Assembly: GCF_029952445.1 (NCBI RefSeq)
Contig: NZ_JAQPPK010000024.1
Location: forward strand, 1 to 64,000
DNA from: Paenarthrobacter nitroguajacolicus
GTDB taxonomy: Bacteria; Actinomycetota; Actinomycetes; Actinomycetales; Micrococcaceae
Direction: 5' to 3'
Length of the DNA: 64,000 nucleotides
The notes under the pieces were generated by a model that worked only from the letters and a program-made list of their open reading frames with translations, did not search any database and was not told where the DNA came from. Shown here in pieces: positions 35,838 through 44,087 of the stretch (the stretch's first letter is position 1; every line of letters starts with the position of its first letter). A program made the translations under genes and the position numbers.

Positions 35838-36802
35838 GCGCCCACCTTCTCTTTGAGTTTGGTCTCCCGGATTTTGACGCGAGGATCCAACAGGGGCGAG
35901 GCAAGGTCCGCCACCAGGTTCACGGCGACAAAGACCACGGCTGATAGGGAAACGACCGCTTGAAGTACGGGTTGGTCCTCACCGGTCACGGCCTTTTGGA
36001 CCACTGTGCCGATCCCATCCCGCCCGAAGATGGTCTCCGTAATCACCGAACCGCCCAGCAACTCGCCCACAATGAGAGCCACCATGGCCACCGACGGCAG
36101 GGCTGCGGGCTTCACGAGGTGCTTGGCGAACAGCCTGGCCTCGGTCAGCCCGCGGGAACGTGCCACCACGGCGTATTCCTGCCGGGATTCATGGTCCAGG
36201 CTGGCGATCAGGACCTCGGCCAAGGGTGCTGAAACCGGGATGGCCAGGGTGATCGCGGCGAACAGAGTAGCCACCGGGCTGTTGGGATCGGTAGTGGTGA
36301 ACGAATGCAGCCGGAAGGCGAAGAATTCGATCAGTACCAAGCCGATGACAAAGTTGGGCACCGAGAGGAAGAACGAGGGAATGGACCGGACGATTGCAGC
36401 CCACTTGCCCGGCAGATACTGGGCGCCGTAGGCGATGGCACCAGCGAACACAATGGCGATGACCAATGCTGTGGTCGCCAGCGTAAGCGTCGATGGCAAG
36501 GCGTCGCCCACCAGTTGGGACACCGGGAGGTTGGACTGCAGGGAGAACCCCAGCTCACCGGTCAGGAAGCGGCCCAAGGACAACAACAGCTGGATGACTA
36601 CCGGCTGGTCAAGGCCGTAGAAGGCAACAATCCGTTGGATGTCTTCCTCGCTCAAGCCGTGTTGGGGGTCCCTAAGCGTATTGGTGATGGCATCGCCCGG
36701 GAGGACGCTGATGATCAGGAACGTGAACACATAGGCGAGGAGGACGACGACGATCGCCTGGGCCGCGCGCGTCAGGGCAAAGCGCCTGTAGTCGCCTGTC
36801 AC
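35834..36802 (-). CDS. Oligopeptide-type ABC permease (DppB-like)
   Basis: 322 aa. It starts with one helix (AIVVVLLAYVFTFLIISVLP) and a periplasmic GDAITNTL segment, then the core with FFLSVPNFVIGLVLIEFFAF and the coupling loop EYAVVARSRGLTEARLFAKH. The order and lengths are those of DppB/OppB permeases. It overlaps the binding-protein gene stop by four bases. Confidence 0.92.
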   Translation of the reverse strand: MTGDYRRFALTRAAQAIVVVLLAYVFTFLIISVLPGDAITNTLRDPQHGLSEEDIQRIVAFYGLDQPVVIQLLLSLGRFLTGELGFSLQSNLPVSQLVGDALPSTLTLATTALVIAIVFAGAIAYGAQYLPGKWAAIVRSIPSFFLSVPNFVIGLVLIEFFAFRLHSFTTTDPNSPVATLFAAITLAIPVSAPLAEVLIASLDHESRQEYAVVARSRGLTEARLFAKHLVKPAALPSVAMVALIVGELLGGSVITETIFGRDGIGTVVQKAVTGEDQPVLQAVVSLSAVVFVAVNLVADLASPLLDPRVKIRETKLKEKVGA

Positions 36803-38451
36803 TGTGAAATCCAGGCGGTGTAGAAGTTGGCGTAGGCCAAGCCGTTGTACTGGACGTCCTTGATTTTGGGGCTGATCAGGTACAGGCGCTGGACGAGCTG
36901 GTTAAGGGGGATGAAGTAGCCCTGCTCCAGGACATACTGCTGCAGTTCATCGGCAACCTTTTCCCTGGAGGCACGGTCTGAGGCTGTGGCGATCGCGGTG
37001 GAGAGGTCGTTCAGCTTCTGATCGCTGGTTCCGAGCCCGAACCAGTCTTCGCCCTTGTTCTGGCTGGTCAACACTCCGGCCACCGTGCCGACGTCGACGA
37101 AGCTGCGCGAGGTTTGGAACAGCGGCGGCTTGCTGGCCTGCACGGCCGCGTAGCCGGCGACGTCCACCACCTTGAGGTTGACCTTAATACCCACCTTTTT
37201 GAGCTGCTGGGCGATGAGCTCGTCCTCGGCCTTGGTGGAGGGCACATACGGGTTGGGTGTCAGGGTGAATTCGAGGGTTTTGCCGTCCTTGGCACGGTAC
37301 CCGTCCGAACCGGTTGCCCAGCTGGCGTCGTCGAGGATTTTGTTGGCCTTCCCGGCGTCGAACTTGAAGGTGTCGCTGAACTCGCCGGCTTCCGGTACGT
37401 TGCCCTGGATGAAGGTGGTGGCAGCGTTCCAGTCGCTGGTGTAGACGGTCTTGAGGATCTCTTCGCGGTCGATGCCATGCTGGATGGCCTTGCGGACGGC
37501 GGGGTCGTTGGTGGGGAAGGTCTGGGTGTTGACCTGGAAACCGTCCACGAAGCCCAGGTAGCGCGGCGTTCCCACGGTGAAGCCCTGGGCCTTGAGCGAC
37601 TCGATCTCCTGGGGTTCGATGTTGAAGGCGACCTCAGCCTGCCCCGAAACCACGGTTGACGTCCGGACCGAGGTGTCCTTGATGACCTTGTAGGTAATGG
37701 TGTCCAGTCGTGCCGGTCCGGTATGACCAAGGGCGGCCGGGCCCCAGTTGTAGTCCTTGCGCTTCTCCAGGACGTAGCTGTCGCCCTGCTTCCAGGACTT
37801 GACCACGAACGGGCCGCTGCCGATTTCCTGGCTGAGGTCCGCCTGCGCCTCGACGGGCAGGGCCAGGGTCTTGGGTGAGAGCAGGATGCAGCCGTGATAC
37901 GCCAGCGTCGCGATGAATCCCAGCGCGGGGGAAGAGAACGAAACCTTCACCGTGGCTGTGTCAGCGGCTTCGGCAGCAACGAAGTTGCTGGATGGGAACA
38001 GGCCCACCTTGCTGACGCCGCGGGTGGAATCGCCCTTGGCCCAAGCGGTGAGGTTGGCGACGACGGCGGCTGCGTCCAGCGGGGTGCCGTCGGAGAACGT
38101 CACGCCCTTCTTCAGATGGATGACGAAGTCCTTGGCACCATTGAGTTCTTCCCAGCTCTCGGCAACCCACGGGCTGAGCTCACCCTTTTCGTTGACGTAC
38201 ACCAACTTGTCCGTGATCTGGCCCCAAAGGTTGCCCTCGTAGCTGGAGATGGACGTTTTGCTGGAAACCCAGCCGGTGTCGTAGCCCTGGATCAGGAAGG
38301 TGATGTTGCCGCCGTCCACGGGTGTGGTGGAACCGGTGCCTGTGCTGGCTGTTGTGCCGCCGCAGGCCGTGACGAGGGCGGAGGTGGACAGTGCGCCGAG
38401 GCCGGCGAGGAAGGCTCGCCTGCGGAATTCAGGGGTGTTGAAGGTAGTCAT
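36799..38451 (-). CDS. Oligopeptide-type ABC substrate-binding lipoprotein (SBP_bac_5)
   Basis: 550 aa from the ATG at 38449-38451, preceded by CAGGAGCAA; an upstream frame to 38661 overlaps the oxidase gene. A twin-arginine-like start (FRRRAFLAGLGALSTSALVTA-C) with lipobox TAC suggests Tat export and lipid anchoring. Family segments include LVYVNEKGELSPWVAESWEE, FVIHLKKGVTFSDGTPLDAA and AVRKAIQHGIDREEILKTVY. It determines substrate choice; peptides, nickel or other small molecules are possible. Confidence 0.9.
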   Translation of the reverse strand: MTTFNTPEFRRRAFLAGLGALSTSALVTACGGTTASTGTGSTTPVDGGNITFLIQGYDTGWVSSKTSISSYEGNLWGQITDKLVYVNEKGELSPWVAESWEELNGAKDFVIHLKKGVTFSDGTPLDAAAVVANLTAWAKGDSTRGVSKVGLFPSSNFVAAEAADTATVKVSFSSPALGFIATLAYHGCILLSPKTLALPVEAQADLSQEIGSGPFVVKSWKQGDSYVLEKRKDYNWGPAALGHTGPARLDTITYKVIKDTSVRTSTVVSGQAEVAFNIEPQEIESLKAQGFTVGTPRYLGFVDGFQVNTQTFPTNDPAVRKAIQHGIDREEILKTVYTSDWNAATTFIQGNVPEAGEFSDTFKFDAGKANKILDDASWATGSDGYRAKDGKTLEFTLTPNPYVPSTKAEDELIAQQLKKVGIKVNLKVVDVAGYAAVQASKPPLFQTSRSFVDVGTVAGVLTSQNKGEDWFGLGTSDQKLNDLSTAIATASDRASREKVADELQQYVLEQGYFIPLNQLVQRLYLISPKIKDVQYNGLAYANFYTAWISQ

Positions 38452-38503
38452 GGGGTTGCTCCTGATGCGTGGGGGATTGCGTTGGGGTAATGCTGCGGGG
38501 CGG

Positions 38504-39934
38504 CTAGATGGCCTTGCCGGGATTGAGGAGTTGCTGGGGGTCGACGGCTGCCTTGAGCGCGTGCTGCAGCTCGCGGCTGCGCTCTGAAAGTTCCAAGGCC
38601 GCCCACCCTCGTTTGATGGTTCCCACCCCGTGTTCGCCGGTGACCGTCCCGCCAAGGGCAAGGGCCACCTTCACGAGTTCAGTGGCGGCTTCGGCGAGGG
38701 AAGCAGGCGGGTTCGCGTCGTCGTCGGGCGTTTTGTCCTTGGTAATCAGCGGGTGGAGGTTGCCGTCGCCTGCATGCGCTACGGCCGAAATTTCTACACC
38801 GAAACGGGCTTCCAAGGCCGGGAAGGCTGCATAGACCTTGGGTAGTTGGGACTTGGGCACGGCAATGTCCTCGCCGATGTACCACTTGTCCTGGGGGAGG
38901 CCGCGGCCGCTGCGGCGCAGTTCCCAGAGGCGCGCGCCGTCGTCGTCGGACTCCACGGTCACCCGTCCGCCGGCAGCGGTGAGCGCTGTGGCGAGGTGGG
39001 CTGCCTGGTCGCCGATGCCGTAACCGTCGATTTCGATGAGGATGAGCGCGGCGCCCCTTTCCCGCAGCGCGGTTCCGGAGTGGGCGTCGATGTTGGCCAG
39101 ACTGGAGGTGTCGAAGAACTCGATCGCGGCCGGGCGGACCGGTGAGAGGGTGATGGCTGCGAGCCCCTCGGTGCCTTCTGCTGTGCTGTTGAAGAACGCG
39201 GTGACGGTTTTGCGTGCCACGGGGATGGGGCGCAGGCGGACCGTCGCTTTGGTGACGATGCCCAGGATGCCTTCCGAGCCGACGAACAGGGAGGTCAGGT
39301 CCAGGCCGGTAACGCCTTTGATGGAGCGGTGGCCGACTGTGATGAGGCTGCCGTCGGGCAGGACGACGTCGAGCGACAGGACCGATTCGCGCGTCACCCC
39401 GTATTTGGCGCATCTCAGCCCGCCTGCATTGGTGGCGATATTGCCGCCGATGGAGGAAATGTCGAAACTTGCTGGATCCGGGGCGTAGAAAAGTCCGAAT
39501 GGTTCCAGGTGCTTATTCAGATCTGCATTGATGACGCCGGGTTCTACTACCGCCACTTCATCCAACGGGGAGACCTCGATGATGTGTGTGAGTTTCTCGG
39601 TGGAAATGACTACCTGGTCTGTGTTTGCGGTGGCGCCGCCCGACAGGCCGGTCCCAGCCCCGCGCGGCACCACGGTCACGCCCAGTTCTGCGGCCAGCTT
39701 TACGGCTGCCTGAACCTCGGCTGCCGTTGCGGGAAGCACGACGGCGGGTCCCGGCTTTCCGCTGGCGGCCGCGGTTTTAGCGGTGGCTGCGTCGTGGCTG
39801 TAGCGGGTGGTCCCGGTGCCGGGCTCGCGGATCTCGATGCCTTCCGCACGTCGGGTGAGCTCACGAATGTAGCCCTGGATGGTGGGGTGTTCGTGGATTG
39901 CGGGGAATTCATGGGTGAGCTGCTGAGTTGTCAT
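38504..39934 (-). CDS. FAD-linked oxidase (GlcD/D-2-hydroxyacid dehydrogenase type)
   Basis: 476 aa from the ATG at 39932-39934. The FAD-binding PCMH domain is seen as VVLPATAAEVQAAVKLAAEL and TVVPRGAGTGLSGGATANTD; GLRCAKYGVTRESVLSLDVV follows. The C-terminal half ends with HAGDGNLHPLI and the VTGEHGVGTIKRGW motif of glycolate/D-lactate dehydrogenases. It probably oxidises a D-2-hydroxy acid to the 2-oxo acid. It leads a minus-strand operon whose other genes import an oligopeptide-type substrate and transaminate, giving a plausible 2-oxo acid link. Confidence 0.88.
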   Translation of the reverse strand: MTTQQLTHEFPAIHEHPTIQGYIRELTRRAEGIEIREPGTGTTRYSHDAATAKTAAASGKPGPAVVLPATAAEVQAAVKLAAELGVTVVPRGAGTGLSGGATANTDQVVISTEKLTHIIEVSPLDEVAVVEPGVINADLNKHLEPFGLFYAPDPASFDISSIGGNIATNAGGLRCAKYGVTRESVLSLDVVLPDGSLITVGHRSIKGVTGLDLTSLFVGSEGILGIVTKATVRLRPIPVARKTVTAFFNSTAEGTEGLAAITLSPVRPAAIEFFDTSSLANIDAHSGTALRERGAALILIEIDGYGIGDQAAHLATALTAAGGRVTVESDDDGARLWELRRSGRGLPQDKWYIGEDIAVPKSQLPKVYAAFPALEARFGVEISAVAHAGDGNLHPLITKDKTPDDDANPPASLAEAATELVKVALALGGTVTGEHGVGTIKRGWAALELSERSRELQHALKAAVDPQQLLNPGKAI

Positions 39935-39986
39935 GCGGGCGTCTCTCTGTCCGGGTGCATGACAAGGCATTCCTGCGCGAAGCACC

Positions 39987-40042
39987 CAAAAGCTTTTGAT
40001 GGATATCCCGGTCACAATTAACTGGGTCCTCAAAAGCTAACG
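39987..40042. promoter_or_regulatory. Paired CAAAAGCT dyads upstream of the oxidase/oligopeptide operon
   Basis: A perfect 12-bp palindrome CAAAAGCTTTTG sits at 39987-39998, and CAAAAGCTAACG recurs at 40031-40042, 44 bp away (about four helical turns). AGCTTTTGA (39991-39999) and TCAAAAGCT (40030-40038) also form a 9-bp inverted repeat enclosing CCCGGT (40007-40012) and ACTGGG (40021-40026). The set lies 50-110 bp upstream of the minus-strand oxidase start. It is a candidate double operator or structured leader; the regulator is unknown. Confidence 0.5.
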
Positions 40043-40474
40043 GGAATCGGAATTTACGCGCGAATTTTTTGAAACGTCGATCAATACTTCTCAACCGGGG
40101 GTAGTAAATCAGACTATTAAGTAAAAGTACGCAATTCTGCGACACCATTCTTTTCCCGCGGTTCTGCCTCGCCTGCCAGCGCGACGAAGATGACGATTGT
40201 GGTCTCTTTGTTGCGTTCAGGCGTCGTCCCGAGAAGCCCAATGTCGCCGCATTACCGCTGGAGACGTATCTCTTTGTTACGGGGGAGTGACCTCCGTAAT
40301 CTCGAGCATGCATCGGCTCTGAAGAAGAGCAAACCCTGCCGCATGAGGATCCCTGAAGGACGTCTTTGCTTTACCGCGTCCTTGGGGGCGGCAGATCATC
40401 CCCAGCATCCTCACACATCTCCGTTCATGGCCTGGCGTTACTGCAGGCCGACCATCCCGCAAAGGAATACGTCC
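40043..40474. other. Long, partly AT-rich leader region of the SsuA-like gene
   Basis: The 540-bp gap between the oxidase and SsuA-like genes is AT-richer than the window average between about 40040 and 40160. A hairpin TTACGGGGG-AGTGA-CCTCCGTAA (one mismatch) lies at 40277-40299. No gene with a ribosome site is visible, and no known riboswitch core. Confidence 0.45.
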
Positions 40475-41608
40475 GTGTCTTCACCCCAAGACAACTCGTC
40501 CACCCGCATCGTCGCTGGTGAAACCACCAAGCCCAAGCGCCGCCGCACTATTGGAATCGGCCTGGCTGTTGGCCTGGTGCTGCTGATCGGTGCTGGCGCC
40601 GCTGTGGCGTCCGCTGTCTCGCAGAGCAACCAGGCAGCACCGGCTCCCACTACCTCGCCGGCCGCTGAGTTGAAGCTCGGGTACTTCAGCAACGTCACGC
40701 ATGGGCCGGCGCTGGTTGGTACCAGCAAGGGCATCTTCGCCAAGGACCTGGGCGATACCAAGCTGACCACGCAGATCTTCAACGCCGGCCCGGCCGCGAT
40801 TGAAGCCCTGAACGCGGGCGCCATCGACGCGACCTACATTGGCCCGAACCCGGCCATCAACTCGTACGTCAAGAGCAACGGCGAGTCCATCAGCATCATC
40901 GCCGGTGCCGCTTCCGGTGGGGCCCAGCTGGTGGTCAAGCCGGAGATCAACTCCGCGGCTGATCTCAAGGGCAAGGTCCTCAGCACGCCCCAGCTCGGTG
41001 GAACCCAGGACGTCGCACTCCGGGCCTGGTTGGGTCACCAGGGCTTCAAGACCAACACCGATGGCAGCGGCGACGTGAACATCAACCCCACCGAAAATGC
41101 CCAGTCGCTGAAGCTCTTCCAGGATGGAAAGCTCGACGGCGCGTGGTTGCCTGAGCCGTGGGCCTCCCGCCTGGTGCTCGAGGCCGGGGCGAAGGTCCTG
41201 GTGGATGAGAAGGACCTGTGGGAGAACGGTGACTTCACCACCACCATCCTGATCGTGAACAAGAAGTTCGCCGCCGAACACCCGGAAACGGTGAAGGCAC
41301 TCCTGAAGGGCCACGTTGAATCCGTGAACTGGCTCAACAACGCCTCGGCTGCGGAGAAGGCCAGCACGATCAACGCGGTCCTGAAGGACACTGCCGGCAA
41401 ACCGCTCCCGGCGAACGTGATCGATCGGGCACTGCAGAACATCAAGTTCACCACCGACCCGCTGGCTGGAACGTACAAGAAGCTCCTCCAGGACGGCGTG
41501 GACGCAGGAACCACCAAGACCGCCGACATCAACGGCATCTTCGACCTCCGCACCTTGAACGAGGTAGAAGGCAAGAAAACCTCAGCTGGAGGACTTGGGC
41601 AGGAGTAG
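40475..41608 (+). CDS. Sulfonate/nitrate-type ABC substrate-binding protein (SsuA-like), orphan
   Basis: 377 aa from GTG 40475 with AAAGGAA seven bases upstream; the longer frame to 40190 has no ribosome site. A basic start (KPKRRRT) precedes a single membrane segment GIGLAVGLVLLIGAGAAVAS, an uncleaved anchor or signal. The binding domain begins LKLGYFSNVTHGPALVGTSK and includes AGAIDATYIGPNPAINSYVK and DGAWLPEPWASRLVLEAG, typical of SsuA/TauA proteins. No permease or ATPase gene follows; the gene is closed by a strong terminator, so partners must lie elsewhere. Confidence 0.88.
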   Translation: MSSPQDNSSTRIVAGETTKPKRRRTIGIGLAVGLVLLIGAGAAVASAVSQSNQAAPAPTTSPAAELKLGYFSNVTHGPALVGTSKGIFAKDLGDTKLTTQIFNAGPAAIEALNAGAIDATYIGPNPAINSYVKSNGESISIIAGAASGGAQLVVKPEINSAADLKGKVLSTPQLGGTQDVALRAWLGHQGFKTNTDGSGDVNINPTENAQSLKLFQDGKLDGAWLPEPWASRLVLEAGAKVLVDEKDLWENGDFTTTILIVNKKFAAEHPETVKALLKGHVESVNWLNNASAAEKASTINAVLKDTAGKPLPANVIDRALQNIKFTTDPLAGTYKKLLQDGVDAGTTKTADINGIFDLRTLNEVEGKKTSAGGLGQE

Positions 41609-41638
41609 GCGCTGAAGTAAAGGTTGGCGACGGCTTAC

Positions 41639-41682
41639 AAGAGGTGCCTGGGGATATTTATGCCCGGGCACCTCTTTTGTGC
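41639..41682 (+). terminator. Rho-independent terminator after the SsuA-like gene
   Basis: 10-bp perfect stem AAGAGGTGCC (41639-41648) with GGCACCTCTT (41667-41676), followed by TTTGTGCTG. It is one of the clearest terminators in the window. Confidence 0.85.
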
Positions 41683-41828
41683 TGTGCACAATGTGCGCTC
41701 ATTATGCGTTGGCCATTATTGATATGGCACCAGCGTGACTTTTCGCGCACGCTTCGGGCCGCACCCGGGGGGGGGTAAGAGGAGATTGGGCGTCTCACGC
41801 CGATCGCTTGTACCGTTGGGGCCTGGCA

Positions 41829-41922
41829 ATGAGTCTCCGAGTCCCGGAAGACCTCGATCGCCGGCTGGAGAAGCTCGCCGTCGAGGAACATACCTCCAAG
41901 TCGGCGCTGAGTTCTCCGCTGC
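41829..41922 (+). pseudogene. Truncated ribbon-helix-helix antitoxin
   Basis: ATG 41829 starts MSLRVPEDLDRRLEKLAVEE then HTSKSAL, the first 27 residues of an RHH (CopG-type) antitoxin. After SAL the sequence runs into the 3' end of the convergent XRE gene and loses homology. An almost identical N-terminus occurs at 60125, where the C-terminal half and a Doc toxin remnant follow. This copy lost its C-terminus and toxin. Confidence 0.6.
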
Positions 41923-42543
41923 TCATGCGGTGGCCAGGCTGCGTTCGCGGATGAAGACGTTCATCGCAGCGAGTTCTTCCGGTGTTTCGGACATGGTGAG
42001 TTGCTTCATGGGTTCGCGAACGTGCCGGTAGGACTCGGCTGGCATCCATGCCGCGTCGAGGGGTTTAACGCGTTTGGTCCAGGACGGTGCAGTCTGGCCG
42101 AGCCGGCGGGCGGTGTAGTTGGTGATGCCGGCGAGGGCGGCGGACCAATGCGGGTCCCTGAGCCGGGGGCTTCGTTGAAGAAGCGGCCTGCCGGCAGTGA
42201 GGGAGCCGGTTGCGTAGTCGGCGAGCATCTTGATGGCGAACTCGAAGTCACGGCTTGCAATCAGGTCGTTGAAGGTTTGGGCGTAGTCGCGGCGTGCGGG
42301 GTCGTGGTCGCTGCCGCGGGGGATGGGGTCGCTGGCTTCCAGTGACAGACCAAGGGCCGCCAGGACGGCGAGTGTCTTGCCGAGCTCGGCGCGTTCATGA
42401 CCAGCTTCGAGATCTATAAGGAACTTTCGTGACACCCCTGCTTTGTCGGCAAGGGCCTGTTGGGAGAGCCTGCGTTCCTGGCGGCGGGTACGGATGACCG
42501 CTGCGGCCGAGGCCGGTGAGTTGATGCTGGTTCGGGATGTCAT
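41923..42543 (-). CDS. XRE/HipB-like regulator with antitoxin-type C-terminal domain (orphan)
   Basis: 206 aa from ATG 42541-42543. The XRE helix-turn-helix spans about residues 15-70: VIRTRRQERRLSQQALADKA, GVSRKFLIDLEAGHERAELG and KTLAVLAALGLSLEA as in HipB antitoxins. The C-terminal 100 residues (PHWSAALAGITNYTARRLGQ, ending AAMNVFIRERSLATA) resemble the end of antitoxins that pair with AbiEii-type nucleotidyltransferases. No toxin lies on either side: downstream is the RHH fragment. A palindromic operator sits 25 bp upstream. Confidence 0.75.
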   Translation of the reverse strand: MTSRTSINSPASAAAVIRTRRQERRLSQQALADKAGVSRKFLIDLEAGHERAELGKTLAVLAALGLSLEASDPIPRGSDHDPARRDYAQTFNDLIASRDFEFAIKMLADYATGSLTAGRPLLQRSPRLRDPHWSAALAGITNYTARRLGQTAPSWTKRVKPLDAAWMPAESYRHVREPMKQLTMSETPEELAAMNVFIRERSLATA

Positions 42544-42567
42544 GGTGCCCGCCCTTCCCAATCATTG

Positions 42568-42585
42568 TGTCACCGAATGGTGACA
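42568..42585. promoter_or_regulatory. Palindromic operator upstream of the XRE gene
   Basis: TGTCACC-GAAT-GGTGACA is a perfect 7-bp inverted repeat with a 4-bp centre, 25 bp upstream of the XRE start. Size and position fit autoregulation by a HipB-like dimer. Confidence 0.65.
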
Positions 42586-42810
42586 ATTGCATTCCTTGGG
42601 GCGCAGCCTTCTTCTCGATCCGGTCAGACATGCAGTGTGTGGATGAGCGTGTGACGAAAAGGGCGAAACATCACTGGATAGCAGGGAGGGGTGTTGCGCG
42701 GAGAGTGCGTACGCGGAACAAGATTGCGGCCCCGTCCATACCGACGTTGCTTCCTGCGACCTGCGTGTGCGGGGCTCGTGCTCCTCGGACGTCGTCGGCT
42801 TCCAGTTCAC

Positions 42811-42850
42811 GGCACAAAAGAGAGGTGTGCAGAATGTGCACACCCTGCCC
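42811..42850 (+). repeat. Right end of the non-coding repeat, partial copy 3
   Basis: The 34 bp leading into GGTGTGCA-GAATG-TGCACACC (hairpin 42824-42844, perfect 8-bp stem) align with the right ends of copies 1 and 2, including the preceding GGCTTCC (42796-42802) and CAAAAG. The inner stem pair is G-C in copy 1 and C-G here, a compensatory change. No matching left end is found upstream, where the XRE gene lies. Confidence 0.5.
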
Positions 42851-42986
42851 CGTCGGACTGCGCCGTACGTCGGCCGGATCGAGCCGTACTCGGCGTGGTT
42901 TCAAGACTTCCCAGTATTTCCGCGACCCGGAACCCGGTTCGAGTCCACTTCGGGCACGGCACGGCCCTCGTCAAAGGGGTTTTTGC

Positions 42987-43328
42987 TTTAAGTGTGTACA
43001 GAGCTTGACAAGTGCCTCTTCCTCATCGGCCCGGGTGGTGCTCGGCCGCCGGGTGCGGCCCGTTCAGTCAGAGTGGGGGAGCGGGGTCAGCGTCCTGTCG
43101 TGTGGGCTCCGCTTACTGGGTTGTGTGGTCATTTGGCATCCTTTCATGCAGTGTTCCGGCGACCCGTGTTGGCCGCTCCCTTCTTCATGGGCAGTGGTTG
43201 TGGTCGACGTGACTTTGCGGGAATCCTGCTGAACTTTTTCTCCGAATCGACCTTGCTACGCAGCATGCAGTAGAGGTGGCTTCCCTGTTTGTCTTGCCAA
43301 AGGGGTGCGGACAATGTCCACACCTAAA
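42987..43328 (+). repeat. Uncharacterised non-coding repeat element, copy 2
   Basis: 342 bp between TTTAAGTGTGTACA (42987-43000) and TGTCCACACCTAAA (43315-43328), which are inverted repeats of each other at 12 of 14 positions. The right end forms a hairpin GGTGCGGA-CAATG-TCCACACC with one mismatch and follows TTTGTCTTGCCAAAGG. Copy 1 at 21449 has the same ends and comparable length, and interior patches such as the GCC-GGGT-CCCGTT region align. No transposase is encoded. Confidence 0.6.
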
Positions 43329-43519
43329 GCAGATAACATTCGGGCACTCCTGGCCCGGTTGCAGAGTATTCACCTCTTCATTGGGTCCCGCAGTTCGTGT
43401 CAACATGACTTGGTTCCCAACGGGGGCATGGCCATATATGGGTCCAGGCCCCGCAAGACCAGGCTTCTACCTTGGCCGGGGATTGAAGACGCGGCCATGC
43501 CGCGGCCGGCACAGGTGAC

Positions 43520-43842
43520 GTACTGGTGGCTGGCGCGGGACGTGTCATGGTCGATGGATGCTGGAGCGGTACGGGTCTTGGCCGGCGAGTGTTACAACAC
43601 GCGAAAAAATTGATGCGGGTGGGGACGGCGTCGGCTTTGGCTTCCTCGGATGCCGGCATGAGGTTGTCCCGTTCTATGAGTCAACGGGGTGGCTTCGGGT
43701 CTACGTCAGTGAACGCTGCATATCACGTATTGACCAGCAGTCCATCGTGGTGTCGGAGGGCGGGCCAAACGTAAGCTGTTCTGCCAACCGTGATGCCAGT
43801 GAGTGGCCGGAAGGGGACATAGACCTTCGTGGTACGCCCTGA
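43520..43842 (+). pseudogene. GNAT acetyltransferase remnant, frameshifted
   Basis: VMVDGCWSGTGLGRRVLQHA and KKLMR in one frame form a GNAT acetyl-CoA loop and helix; from about 43620 another frame continues FGFLGCRHEVVPFYESTGW, the usual GNAT C-terminal strand and helix. The N-terminal half is not recognisable and the frame is broken between the two pieces, so this is a decayed gene. Confidence 0.55.
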
Positions 43843-44000
43843 TGACTGGATCTGATGCCGATAAAACTTCTTTGGATTCCGCCCCATGGGTCCCGAGAAT
43901 TGGTTTTGCCCGAAAGTCGGCGCCAGTCATAAGCCCGGTAGACTTTGTAGATTTCAGGTGTCCCCTTCGGCTCAATTCCGAGCGGGTTTGAATACAGTTC

Positions 44001-44037
44001 GGTCGCCCCCCCTTGGGTGGCGTAGGGGGCGACCGTA
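44001..44037. terminator. Terminator hairpin after the GntR gene
   Basis: 10-bp perfect stem GGTCGCCCCC (44001-44010) with GGGGGCGACC (44025-44034). On the minus strand it follows the GntR stop at 44088 by about 54 bp; on the plus strand it ends in GTATTT. Confidence 0.7.
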
Positions 44038-44087
44038 TTTCTGTCCAGACTGGGAGGCAGCTGTTCGCAGGAGAGAGGTCCAGCTGG

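Larger units (their letters stand above)
42586..44000. other. Gene-poor segment with repeat copies and a GNAT remnant
   Basis: About 1.4 kb between the XRE gene and the GntR terminator with no intact gene. It holds repeat copies 2 and 3, a GNAT fragment (43520-43842) and a tRNA-like T-loop motif that does not form a cloverleaf. The long open frames here reflect GC bias. Confidence 0.5.

Noticed and set aside
42930..42960. tRNA gene suggested by GGTTCGAGTCC
   Set aside because: The T-arm does not pair properly and no acceptor, D or anticodon stem can be drawn around it.
42537..43232. 231-residue plus-strand frame in the gene-poor zone
   Set aside because: It spans an operator, a repeat hairpin and a terminator-like tail, and shows no domain.
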